Assembly: GCF_016741855.1 (NCBI RefSeq)
Contig: NZ_JAERRH010000002.1
Span: 310,001 to 374,000, forward strand
Direction of reading: 5' to 3'
From: Streptomyces musisoli
GTDB lineage: Bacteria; Actinomycetota; Actinomycetes; Streptomycetales; Streptomycetaceae
Length of the DNA stretch: 64,000 bases
Shown here: positions 1 through 8,192 of the stretch, piece after piece
How the letters are laid out: each line of letters opens with the position of its first letter
How positions within the stretch are numbered: position 1 is the stretch's first letter
The notes under the pieces: model-generated
Seen by the model: only the letters and a program-made list of their open reading frames with translations
The model's database searches: none
What the model was told of the DNA's origin: nothing
Position numbers and translations under genes: made by a program

Positions 1-122
1 AGGCTGGCGGCGAGCGGCACGAGGGGCCGCACGCCGGGGTGAGCGCTCCGTGGAAGGAGTTCTACGACGGCTACCGCGCCGCCGGCGTGCCCTCCGGCGC
101 CCCGGTGCCGGGCCGGGACTGA
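1..122 (+). CDS. 3' end of an unidentified gene (partial)
   Basis: An open frame runs in from the left edge and stops at TGA 120-122. It gives about 39 residues, ending in WKEFYDGYRAAGVP and a short Pro/Gly tail. Codons are G/C-rich at the third position, as expected of a real gene here. No motif is recognisable in this fragment, so no function is offered. About 280 bases separate it from the next plus-strand gene. Confidence 0.4.
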   Translation, partial: AGGERHEGPHAGVSAPWKEFYDGYRAAGVPSGAPVPGRD

Positions 123-404
123 CCGCGTCCGCCGGTCAGGCGCCGAAGACCCGGGCGAGGGCCCCGGACAGCGCGCCGGGCCCGTCCGGCCGGGCGAGCA
201 CCGCACGGGCCGGCCCGGCTCCCATGGTCGCCCCGGCGGTCACCTGCGGCGACCCGGGGACGGGCCCGCCGGCCGACGGGCGGCGGCACCCGGGGCGGGG
301 CTCCGCGTGCGCGGTGTTTCGGCGTGTGGCGCCCTGGATACACCGCGAGGGTTCGGCCCCGCAGTACGCGAACCCGTGCACGCCGTCGCAGTGAGGTCGT
401 CACC

Positions 405-1259
405 ATGTCCCATGCCCCGTCCCCCGCAGGACCGTCGAACGGCACCCGGCCGGCCCCTGCCACGGCCGAAGAGCCCGGTGCCGCCCCGCGTACCGGCCGT
501 GCCCGTACCGGCCGGGGCGGTGCCGCCCTGGTGACGGGTGCCTCCTCGGGCATCGGTGCGGCCGTGGCCCGCCGGCTGGCCGCCGAGGAAGGGTGGCGGC
601 TGGCGCTGAACGGACGCGATGTCACCCGACTGGAGCAGGTCGCCGCACAGGCCGGCGCGGTCGCCCTGCCCGCGGACCTGACCCGGCCCGGCGCCGACCG
701 CCGGCTCACCGACCTCGCCCTTGAGCACCTCGGAGGGGTGGACCTGCTCGTGGCGGGCGCAGGCGTCGGCTGGGCCGGAGACTTCGCCGCCATGCCCGCC
801 GCGCGCATCGACGAGATCGTGGGACTCGACCTGCTGGCCACCGTGCACCTGGCGCGCACCCTGCTGCCCCACATGGTCGCGGCCGGATCAGGGCGCATCG
901 TGCTCATCGGGTCCCTCGCCGGCAGCGTGGGCGTGCGCGGGGAGGCCGTCTACTCCGCGGCGAAGGCCGCCCTGGGCACCTTCGCCGACTCCCTGCGGTA
1001 CGAGCTGCGCGGCACCGGAGTGGGCGTCAGCCATGTCATCCCCGGCGTGGTCGACACGCCCTTCTTCGACCGGCGCGGTATCCCCTACACGCGGTCCTGG
1101 CCCCGGCCCGTGCCCGCCGAGCGGGTAGCGGACGCCGTCTGCGCCGCCGTACTGCACGGCAGGGACGAGGTGTACGTCCCCGGGTGGCTGCGCGTGCCCG
1201 CCCTGGTGCGCGGCGCCGCACCGGGACTCTACCGGCGGCTCGCCGCCCGCTTCGGATGA
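405..1259 (+). CDS. SDR family NAD(P)-dependent oxidoreductase
   Basis: A short-chain dehydrogenase/reductase of about 284 residues. After a Pro/Ala-rich N-terminal extension of about 40 residues, the Rossmann cofactor motif TGASSGIG appears near residue 45. The active site is visible as Ser in LIGSLAGS and Tyr/Lys in YSAAK. The family reduces or oxidises carbonyl/alcohol groups with NAD(P)H; the substrate cannot be read from sequence. The frame is open upstream to 324, but ATG 405 is preferred because GAGG lies about 8 bases before it and the upstream residues are Arg-rich and unlike the family. It is followed after 7 bases by a membrane protein gene and then a polysaccharide deacetylase, so the three are probably cotranscribed. 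A broad role in envelope or lipid metabolism is an inference from neighbours only. Confidence 0.85.
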   Translation: MSHAPSPAGPSNGTRPAPATAEEPGAAPRTGRARTGRGGAALVTGASSGIGAAVARRLAAEEGWRLALNGRDVTRLEQVAAQAGAVALPADLTRPGADRRLTDLALEHLGGVDLLVAGAGVGWAGDFAAMPAARIDEIVGLDLLATVHLARTLLPHMVAAGSGRIVLIGSLAGSVGVRGEAVYSAAKAALGTFADSLRYELRGTGVGVSHVIPGVVDTPFFDRRGIPYTRSWPRPVPAERVADAVCAAVLHGRDEVYVPGWLRVPALVRGAAPGLYRRLAARFG

Positions 1260-1266
1260 GCGGACC

Positions 1267-2190
1267 ATGACCGCCGTCACGGTCCTGCTCGCCCTGCTCG
1301 CGGCCCTGTCCAACGCGTCCGCCTCGGTGCTCCAGCGCCGGGCCGCCGTGCAGGAGCCGGACCAGGGCGGCGGGGCGGGGTCCGCCCTGCGGCGGTTCGG
1401 CAGCATGCTGCGGCGTCCCTCCTGGCTGGCCGGCGCCGGGCTGCTGGCGCTGTCCAGCCTGCTCCAGGCCGGGGCGCTGGCCACCGGCAGCCTGTCCCTG
1501 GTCCAGCCCCTGCTCGCCGCCGAACTGCTGTTCACCCTGGCCGTCGGCAGCGTCGTCTTCCGGCGCCGCCCCGAGGCCCGGACCTGGCTCGCGTTCGTCG
1601 CCCTCGCCGGCGGGCTCTCCCTGTTCCTGCTGGCCGCTGCGCCGTCACCCGGGCGGACCACCGCGCGGCCCGGAGCCTGGCTGCTGGGCGGCTGCGGAGC
1701 GCTCGGCCTGGTCGTCCTGCTCGTGCTGGCCGCCCGCCCGGTGAAGGGCGCCTCCCGGGCCGCGCTGCTCGGTCTCGCCTCGGCCGTCACCTTCGCCACC
1801 ACCGCGGCGCTGCTCAAGGAGGCCGTGGGCCGGCTCGGGAACGGGCCCGCGGCGATGTTCGGGCACTGGTCCCTCTACGCCACCGGGGCCGCCGGACTCG
1901 TCGCCTTCCTGCTCCTCCAGGGCGCGCTCGCCGCCGGGTCCCTGACGGCGTCGCAGCCCGCCCTCACCCTCGGCGACGCGCTCACCAGCGTCGTCCTCGG
2001 CTGGCTGCTGTTCGCCGAATCGATCCACCTGGGACTGAGCCTGCTGCCGGAGGCCATCGGCGTCGCCCTGATCGGCGCCGGCAGCATCGGCCTGGCCCGC
2101 GCCTCGTCGGCCGCCGGGGCGTGGGACGCCACGGACCCGGCGGCCTCACCCGGCTCCGCCACCGCTGTGCCGCGCCCACCGAGGAGGTAG
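1267..2190 (+). CDS. DMT-superfamily (EamA-like) membrane transporter
   Basis: A 307-residue integral membrane protein with about ten hydrophobic segments arranged as two similar halves, the usual layout of drug/metabolite transporters. The N-terminal segment (VTVLLALLAALSNASASVLQ) and the repeated short Gly/Ala/Leu-rich helices are typical of the family in actinomycetes. The last 30 or so residues are hydrophilic, Pro/Ala-rich and probably cytoplasmic. Substrate and direction of transport cannot be inferred. The gene starts 7 bases after the SDR gene stop, and its stop codon overlaps the strong GAGGAGGT ribosome site (2181-2188) of the next gene. This suggests a three-gene operon with translational coupling. 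Confidence 0.75.
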   Translation: MTAVTVLLALLAALSNASASVLQRRAAVQEPDQGGGAGSALRRFGSMLRRPSWLAGAGLLALSSLLQAGALATGSLSLVQPLLAAELLFTLAVGSVVFRRRPEARTWLAFVALAGGLSLFLLAAAPSPGRTTARPGAWLLGGCGALGLVVLLVLAARPVKGASRAALLGLASAVTFATTAALLKEAVGRLGNGPAAMFGHWSLYATGAAGLVAFLLLQGALAAGSLTASQPALTLGDALTSVVLGWLLFAESIHLGLSLLPEAIGVALIGAGSIGLARASSAAGAWDATDPAASPGSATAVPRPPRR

Positions 2191-2197
2191 GTCACCG

Positions 2198-2980
2198 ATG
2201 TCCCTCGTGCCCGGACGCTCCTGGCGGACGGCCGCAGCCCTGCTGCCGGCCGCTGCCGCCGCGGCCCACATCGGCCCGGCGGCCACCTGGCTCCCCGGCC
2301 CGCGGCCCCTGCTCTTCCCCGGGTTCGCAGGCACCGGCCGGCGCACGCACATCGCGCTCACCTTCGACGACGGACCGGACCCGGTGTCCACCCCACGCTT
2401 CCTCGACGCACTGGACGGACTCGGGGTGCGGGCCACCTTCTTCGTGGTCGGCGAGCAGGTGGTGCGCCATCCGGCCGTGGTCCGCGAGACCGCACGACGC
2501 GGACACGAGCTGGGGGTGCACGGCTGGCGGCACGCCCCGCCCTGGCGCCCCGCGTTCGCCCGCGACGCCGAGGAGGTCGCCCGGACCGTCCGCGCGGTAC
2601 AGGACCTCACCGGGCACCGCCCGCGGTGGTACCGCCCGCCGTACGGCATCCTCACCACGAGCCGCTGGCGGGCCGCCCGGCGGGCCGGACTGCGGACGGT
2701 TCTGTGGTCCGCCTGGGGCAGGGACTGGACGGCCGACGCCACGCCGGCGTCCGTCCGCGCGCGGATCGCCGCGGACCTGCGCGGCGGCGGCACCGTCCTG
2801 CTGCACGACTGCGACCGCTACTCGGCCCCGGACTGCTGGCACGCGGCACTGGCCGCCCTGCCGGCCGTCGTCCAGGACTGCCGAGAGGCGGGCCTGACGG
2901 TGGGGCCGCTGTGCGAACACGGACCGGCCCCGGCGGCTGTGATCCGGACCGCGGTACCGGGGGACGTCCTCGCGGAGTGA
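2198..2980 (+). CDS. Polysaccharide deacetylase family protein (NodB homology)
   Basis: A 260-residue protein of carbohydrate esterase family 4. An N-terminal hydrophobic Ala-rich stretch (about residues 8-30) could be a membrane anchor or signal. The NodB domain motifs appear in order: TFDDGPDP (catalytic Asp and metal Asp), HGWRH (metal-binding His pair, a variant of HSxxH), RPPYG (catalytic Arg/Pro), DWTADA and LLHDCD. All key metal and catalytic residues are present, so an active metal-dependent de-N-acetylase is expected. The likely substrate is N-acetylglucosamine in peptidoglycan or another surface glycan; this is family knowledge and not specific evidence. ATG 2198 follows an excellent GAGGAGGT ribosome site. 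It is the last gene of the apparent operon. Confidence 0.88.
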   Translation: MSLVPGRSWRTAAALLPAAAAAAHIGPAATWLPGPRPLLFPGFAGTGRRTHIALTFDDGPDPVSTPRFLDALDGLGVRATFFVVGEQVVRHPAVVRETARRGHELGVHGWRHAPPWRPAFARDAEEVARTVRAVQDLTGHRPRWYRPPYGILTTSRWRAARRAGLRTVLWSAWGRDWTADATPASVRARIAADLRGGGTVLLHDCDRYSAPDCWHAALAALPAVVQDCREAGLTVGPLCEHGPAPAAVIRTAVPGDVLAE

Positions 2981-3024
2981 CCGCGTCCGGGACATCAGGG
3001 ACAGACGACCAAAACCCGGCCGGC

Positions 3025-4134
3025 TCACCACTCGGCCAGGCACTCCACCACATCGCGCCGGAACAGCGCCCGGCCCCGGGCCACCCGGTCGGCATGCTCC
3101 CGGCCGCCTTCCCGGACCGCGTCCAGTGCCGCCAGCAGCGCGGGGCCGTCCGGGGCGAGTGCGGACAGGCCGAGGCCGGCCATCCGCCGTACGCCGTCCG
3201 CCCCGTGGCCGGGCAGCGGGCGGTGGCCGATCACGGGCAGGCCCGAGGCGAGGGCCTGCACGGCGGTCTGCCCCGCGGCGTTGTCCACCAGGGCGTGACA
3301 CGCGGCCAGCAGCCCGGGCATGTCGTCGACCCAGTCCAGGGCGACCGCCGCGGGCTCCCGCGACATGCGCGCGAACAGCTGCTCGTCCCGGCCGCACAGC
3401 ACCACCGGGAGCCAGCCGGCCGCCGCCAGCAGCCGGGCGGTGGCTGCGGGCCGGGACGCCGCACCCCAGGCGCCGGCCGACAGCAGCACCGGGGGCCGGC
3501 CGGGCGCCCGCGCGGCGAACCGCTCCAGCCACCGGTCCGCCCCGGGGGCCGGGCCGCGGAAGGCGGGCGCGACCACCGGGCCGGTCGTGACCACGGGCGC
3601 GGCGACAGCCCGGCGCACCTGCGCCGCCGCCGCGTCGGTGAGACACAGGTACCGGTCGTTGCCCGGATGCAGCCACTGCCGGTGCACCGCGAAGTCGAGC
3701 AGGAACACGGCGCTCGGCACCCGCAGCGCGCCCCGCTCCCGCAGGTGCCCGGTCAGCTGCGCGGCCAGATGGAAGACGGACACCACCACATCGGGGTCCA
3801 GCCGGTCGACCAGCTCCGTCAGCCGGTCCCCGGCGAGCCGGGCCAGCGGCACCCCGCTGGGCCGCGGGCCGTGCCCCTCGCGCAGCAACGCGCCGTAGAC
3901 CCCGGCGTACACCCAGGGCAGGTGCCGCACCGACGCCCGGTAGCCGCGGCGCAGCCCCGTGCCCAGGCCGTACGGCAGCAGCCGCAGGACGTCGGTCACC
4001 CGGGCCTCGTGCCCCTGGGCCGCGGCCCGCCGCGCCAGCTCGCCGGCCACGGTGTCGTGACCGGCTCCCATGCTCGCGCTCACGATCAGCATCCGCCGCC
4101 GGCCGTCCCGCGCTTCGTCGTCGGTGGTCCGCAC
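3025..4134 (-). CDS. MGDG synthase-like / MurG-like GT-B glycosyltransferase
   Basis: A 369-residue GT-B glycosyltransferase. The N-terminal half begins with ILIVSASMGAGHD-type sequence (here LIVSASMGAGHDTVAGEL), the MGDG_synth signature. It contains VRHLPWVYAGVYGALL, as seen in diacylglycerol glycosyltransferases. The C-terminal half has the sugar-nucleotide site region LLSAGAWGAA and the DNAAGQTAVQALASGLP acceptor/donor loop of glycosyltransferase family 28. Expected role: transfer of a sugar from a UDP donor to a lipid acceptor at the membrane. The exact lipid is unknown. The start is GTG 4134; an internal ATG at 4092 just before the first motif is a credible alternative. It converges on the deacetylase gene and diverges from the YihY-type gene. 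Confidence 0.75.
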   Translation of the reverse strand: MRTTDDEARDGRRRMLIVSASMGAGHDTVAGELARRAAAQGHEARVTDVLRLLPYGLGTGLRRGYRASVRHLPWVYAGVYGALLREGHGPRPSGVPLARLAGDRLTELVDRLDPDVVVSVFHLAAQLTGHLRERGALRVPSAVFLLDFAVHRQWLHPGNDRYLCLTDAAAAQVRRAVAAPVVTTGPVVAPAFRGPAPGADRWLERFAARAPGRPPVLLSAGAWGAASRPAATARLLAAAGWLPVVLCGRDEQLFARMSREPAAVALDWVDDMPGLLAACHALVDNAAGQTAVQALASGLPVIGHRPLPGHGADGVRRMAGLGLSALAPDGPALLAALDAVREGGREHADRVARGRALFRRDVVECLAEW

Positions 4135-4321
4135 GGGTTCCGATTCTCCGCCGACACGGGCCCGAACGGCGGATCCCCGGCCGTGTCGCCCGCCGGACGG
4201 TCACCCGTGCGCAGCACGCCGCCGTGCCGGTGCCCGCCCTCCGGCTGCGAGTTGCCCGGCGCGTGCCACGCTGGATGAATCGGTACGGGAGAGCGGGTGG
4301 GCGGCGAGCACGGGAGGAGCC

Positions 4322-5215
4322 GTGAAGCGGTTGCGGCACGGCCTGCACCGCGCGTGGGAGTGGCTGCGCGTTCGGGCCCTGTTCGAGCACGGGCGGGAAC
4401 TGGAGCTGATGCACCGCGCCATGGGGTTCGCCACCCTGGCCCTGGTGACACTGGCGCCGCTGCTGATCGTCGTGGCCGCGGCCGACCCCCTGGTACGGGG
4501 CGGCTTCGCCTCCTGGCTCACCGACGGCATGGGACTGTCCGGCCGGTCCGCCCATGTGCTCACCGACGTCATCAGCCCGCCGCGCAAGGTCATCGGCACC
4601 ACCAGCGTCTGGAGCGCCGTACTGCTCGCCGCGTTCGGCGTGGCCTTCGGCGGCAGTGTGCAGAACGCCTACGAACGCATCTGGGGCCTGGCGTCCGGCC
4701 CCTGGCACCGGGTGTGGCGGCAGGCGACCTGGCTGGTGGTGCTGACCGTGTACCTGTACCAGGAGGTGACGACGAAGACCGCGCTGCACGGGGGCCAGCG
4801 GATCATGCTGTCCGCCGTGAGCGGTGTGCTCTTCTTCTGGTGGGGGCAGCGGTTCCTGCTGGGCGGCCAGGTCCGCTGGCGCGCGCTGCTGCCCGGCGCG
4901 CTGGCCACGGTCGTCGGCCTGGTCGGCCTCAGGGCCTTCTCCTACCTCGTCTTCACACCGCTCATCGTCACCAACGCCCTCAGCTACGGAGCCGTCGGCA
5001 CCGTACTCGTCGTGGAGTCCTGGCTGATCGGCGTCGGATTCGTCATCTACGGCGGTGCCATCTTCGGCCGCTGGTTCACCGAACACCACTGGATGCCGTC
5101 CCACCACGACGCCGAGCCGGACGGGGCGCACGTCGACGGGCCGCACGCCGACGAGCTGCACGCCGACGAGCCGGACGAGCGCGCCCCGGGCGACGACGGC
5201 GACCGGCGGCTCTAG
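4322..5215 (+). CDS. YihY/virulence factor BrkB family membrane protein
   Basis: A 297-residue polytopic membrane protein with about six hydrophobic segments. It starts with a basic amphipathic head (VKRLRHGLHRAWEW), and central parts such as AFGVAFGGSVQNAYERIWG and FFWWGQRFLLGG fit the YihY/BrkB family. The family is common in bacteria but its molecular role is unsettled. The C-terminal 40 residues are Asp/His/Glu-rich with DGPHADELHADEPDE-type repeats. The frame is open from 4070, but GTG 4322 is chosen because GGGAGGAG (4312-4319) lies directly before it and the upstream residues are not family-like. It diverges from the glycosyltransferase gene. Confidence 0.8.
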   Translation: MKRLRHGLHRAWEWLRVRALFEHGRELELMHRAMGFATLALVTLAPLLIVVAAADPLVRGGFASWLTDGMGLSGRSAHVLTDVISPPRKVIGTTSVWSAVLLAAFGVAFGGSVQNAYERIWGLASGPWHRVWRQATWLVVLTVYLYQEVTTKTALHGGQRIMLSAVSGVLFFWWGQRFLLGGQVRWRALLPGALATVVGLVGLRAFSYLVFTPLIVTNALSYGAVGTVLVVESWLIGVGFVIYGGAIFGRWFTEHHWMPSHHDAEPDGAHVDGPHADELHADEPDERAPGDDGDRRL

Positions 5216-5233
5216 ACCGGCTGCCCGCGTACC

Positions 5234-5387
5234 CCGGGCCGGCTGCTGGTGCATTCCGGGCCGGCTGGCGGTGCACCCCGGGCCGGCCGCCCTCGGAACC
5301 CGGGCCGGCTGCCCGCGTACCCCGGGCCGGCTGGCGGTGCAACTCGCGCCGGCTGCCCGCGGACCCTAGGCCAGCTGTCGGCGCACC
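5234..5387. repeat. 22-bp tandem repeat, about seven copies
   Basis: Units beginning CCGGGCCGGCTG start at 5234, 5256, 5278, 5300, 5322, 5344 and 5366, an exact 22-bp period. The first five are well conserved (CCGGGCCGGC core) and the last two are degenerate. The tract fills the gap between the YihY-type gene and the ABC transporter gene. Its last unit overlaps the transporter stop codon (5366-5368, minus strand) and the final codons. No terminator-like hairpin distinct from the repeat is seen. Confidence 0.85.
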
Positions 5388-8191
5388 AGTTCGTGCAGGC
5401 GGCCCCCGGTGTCCGCGAGGAGTTCGGCCGGGGCGCCCTGCTGGACGACCTTGCCGTCCTCCATCACGATCACCCGGTCGGCGTCCAGGACGGTCGACAA
5501 CCGGTGGGCGATGACGATCCGGGTGGCGTTCAGCTTGCGGGTGCTGTCGATGACGATGCGCTGGGTGTCGTTGTCCAGGGCGCTGGTCGCCTCGTCGAAG
5601 AAGAGGATGCGCGGGCGCCGGATCAGGGCCTGGGCGATCATCAGGCGCTGCCGCTGGCCACCGGATATCGCGCCGTTGCCCGCCACGATCGTGTGCAGCC
5701 CCATCGGCATCCGCCGGATGTCCTCCGCCAGCCCCGCCAGCTCGGCCGCCGCCATCGCCTCCTCCGGCGTGTACGGCTCGGTGCCGCAGATGACGTCCAG
5801 GATCGAGCCGGTGAACGGCTGCGCGTGCTGGAGGACCACCCCGCACTGGCGGCGTACCGCCGACTGGTCGAGCGCCGCGAGGTCCTGGCCGTCGTACAGG
5901 ACGCTGCCCGAGACCGGCCGGTTGAAGCCGATCAGCAGGCGCAGCAACGTGGACTTGCCGCAGCCGCTCGGGCCGACGACCGCCACGAACTCGCCCGGCC
6001 GGGCGGCGAAGGACACGTCGTCCAGGACCAGCGGACCGTCGTCGGCGTAGCGGAAGGAGAGCCGACGGGCCTCCACGGCACCCGACAGCGGGCCGGGGCG
6101 GGTGCTCCCCGTCCGCACCTCGGGCGTGGCCTCCAGGACCGGCCTGATCTCCTCGAACAGCGGCAGCGCCGCCACCGCCGACACGAACGCGCCGGTCAGC
6201 TGGGTGACCGAGGTCAGCACCATGGTCACCGACGTGTTGAAGGCGAGGAAGTCCGCCGCCGACATCGCCCCGCGGGCCGGGCCCGCGAGCAGCATGAACA
6301 TCAGCAGGGTGCACACCGGCAGGTAGACCGCGCCGAGGACCGTGGTGAGGTTCTTGATCCGGCCGACCCGCTGCTGCAGCTCCCGGCTGCGCGCGAACTC
6401 CCTGGCCCAGGCCGCGTACGCGTAGTTCTCGGCCGCCGCCACCCGCAGCTTGGGCAGCCCGCGCAGGGTCTGGAACGCCTGGTTGTTCAGCTTGTTGCCG
6501 AGCACCACCAGCCGCCGCTGCCAGCGCACCTGCCACAGCCCGAGCGCCCCGAACACCGACGCGATGACGACGAGCATGCCGATCGCAGCGAGCGCCATCG
6601 GCACGCTGTACCACAGCAGCAGCCCCAGGTTCATCGCGCCGACGGTCACCGACTGGGCGACCACCGGGCCGACGCCCGCCAGCACCCGGCGGATCGCGCT
6701 GATGCCCATCGCCGCACTGGCCAGCTCGCCGGTCGAGCGCTGCGTGAAGAACCGGGTGGGCAGGCGCAGCAGCCGGTCCCAGACGGCGGGTTGCAGTGCC
6801 GCCTCGATACGGCCCTCCAGCCGCAGGATCGACAGGTTCTCCAGCAGGGTGAACGCCGCCGCGACCACCCCGCTCACCATCACCGCCAGGCACACCTGGA
6901 CGATCAGGCCTTCCTGGGCCCTCGGCACGTACTCGCCGAGCACCTTGCCGGTGGCGATCGGCACCAGCGCGCCGATCGCCACCGTCACCAGCCCCGCCAG
7001 CAGCAGGTTCAGCAGGTCGGCGCGGGTGCCGCGCAGGCTGAACCGCAGCAGTCCGAGCGGGGAGAGCCGCTTGTCGGGCAGCGGCCGGTAGAACATCACG
7101 GCGCGCGGCTCGAACTCCTCCGCGTTCGCCTTCTCGACCGGTGTCTCACGGCCGGTCGCGGGCTGCACGGCGACGTAGCCGCCGCGCCGCCACAGCAGCG
7201 CGACCGGCGCCCCGGACAGTGCCCGGTGGCCGACCAGCGGCCCCACGTCCTCCCGCCACCAGCGCCCGTCCAGCCGGACGGACCGGGTGCGCACGCGCGA
7301 GGCCAGCGCCACCCGCTCGACCGGATCGAGACGGTCGCTCTCGGTGCCGCTCTGCGCGGGCCCGGCCAGCGTGATCCCGGCCGCCTCGGCGACCAGCTTG
7401 CAGGCCGCGTACGTGGCATCCGCGTCGGCGGCCGTCGTACGGCGGGCCGAGCGCTTGCCGATGGAGGCCAGCAGGGTCTGGTCGGCCTGCGCGCGGACCG
7501 CCTCACCGGCCTTGATCCCGGCCGCCGTACGCGTCTCGTGAGCGCGTTCCAGCTGCTCGATCCACCGGTCCAGCGCGGTGAGCAGCCGGTACTGCTGGTC
7601 CACCATGCTCTGCCACAGCGCCGGGTCCATCAGCAGATCGGCGGCGGCCTCCGCGCCGTACAGCGAGCCGTACTGGACACTGCCCGGCGGCACCTGCATC
7701 CAGAACACGTCGTCGTCGGTGGGCGTGGCGGCGCGCTCCTCGGCCATCGGGGCCTGGAAGAGGACGGACAGACCCCGGCCGACACCGAGCGCGACCGCGT
7801 ACTCCAACGGGCTGGTCGCGGGCGGCACGTACTGCGGGTTGCCGTACTCGTCGTACGACCAGGTCTGCGTCTGGGCCGGCTGGTACAGCTCGCGCAGGTT
7901 CACGCGGTGCACCACGCAGTCCCGCACCGGGCGGGCCACCAGGGTGTGCTGGGGGCCGGCGACCGGGCCGAGCAGCAGCGCGCCCGGCTCCAGCCGGCCG
8001 AGGTGGTGCCAGTGGCCCTGCTGGGCGGCGTCCACCGCGAACAGGTCCAGGGCGCCGGCCATGACCAGCCACAGCACCTGCGGGCCCGCCAGCTCCAGGC
8101 GGCCCAGGCCGGCGCAGTCCAGCCGCGTGCCCATCGAGCCGAGGGCGCCGAGGACGAGGTCGCCCTCGTACCCCTCCTGCACAGTCGTCAT
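5366..8191 (-). CDS. NHLM-type bacteriocin export ABC transporter, permease/ATPase without peptidase
   Basis: A 941-residue fused ABC exporter. The first 300 or so residues form a poorly conserved cytoplasmic region characteristic of the second ABC subunit of NHLM/NHLP-type peptide export systems. The membrane domain follows (about 370-650, including FFTQRSTGELASAAMGISAI). The C-terminal ATPase has Walker A GPSGCGKST near residue 740, signature ISGGQRQRL, Walker B ILFFDEATSALD and the His switch in IAHRLST. All ATPase residues are intact. It starts 1 base after the stop of the C39 ABC gene, so both are certainly coexpressed. Expected role: with the C39 transporter and the HlyD adaptor, export of the small peptide encoded upstream. 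Its lack of a peptidase domain suggests an accessory or heterodimer partner role. Confidence 0.85.
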   Translation of the reverse strand: MTTVQEGYEGDLVLGALGSMGTRLDCAGLGRLELAGPQVLWLVMAGALDLFAVDAAQQGHWHHLGRLEPGALLLGPVAGPQHTLVARPVRDCVVHRVNLRELYQPAQTQTWSYDEYGNPQYVPPATSPLEYAVALGVGRGLSVLFQAPMAEERAATPTDDDVFWMQVPPGSVQYGSLYGAEAAADLLMDPALWQSMVDQQYRLLTALDRWIEQLERAHETRTAAGIKAGEAVRAQADQTLLASIGKRSARRTTAADADATYAACKLVAEAAGITLAGPAQSGTESDRLDPVERVALASRVRTRSVRLDGRWWREDVGPLVGHRALSGAPVALLWRRGGYVAVQPATGRETPVEKANAEEFEPRAVMFYRPLPDKRLSPLGLLRFSLRGTRADLLNLLLAGLVTVAIGALVPIATGKVLGEYVPRAQEGLIVQVCLAVMVSGVVAAAFTLLENLSILRLEGRIEAALQPAVWDRLLRLPTRFFTQRSTGELASAAMGISAIRRVLAGVGPVVAQSVTVGAMNLGLLLWYSVPMALAAIGMLVVIASVFGALGLWQVRWQRRLVVLGNKLNNQAFQTLRGLPKLRVAAAENYAYAAWAREFARSRELQQRVGRIKNLTTVLGAVYLPVCTLLMFMLLAGPARGAMSAADFLAFNTSVTMVLTSVTQLTGAFVSAVAALPLFEEIRPVLEATPEVRTGSTRPGPLSGAVEARRLSFRYADDGPLVLDDVSFAARPGEFVAVVGPSGCGKSTLLRLLIGFNRPVSGSVLYDGQDLAALDQSAVRRQCGVVLQHAQPFTGSILDVICGTEPYTPEEAMAAAELAGLAEDIRRMPMGLHTIVAGNGAISGGQRQRLMIAQALIRRPRILFFDEATSALDNDTQRIVIDSTRKLNATRIVIAHRLSTVLDADRVIVMEDGKVVQQGAPAELLADTGGRLHELVRRQLA

Positions 8192-8192
8192 C

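Noticed and set aside
136..381. A minus-strand frame of 81 codons in the gap before the SDR gene
   Set aside because: Its C-terminal part looks weakly gene-like, but the start lies in the SDR promoter region, there is no ribosome site or known motif, and no upstream gene it could have been cut from.
4070..4321. N-terminal extension of the YihY/BrkB protein
   Set aside because: It would overlap the divergent glycosyltransferase start and is Arg/Pro-rich. GTG 4322 has a strong GGGAGGAG site and matches the family start.
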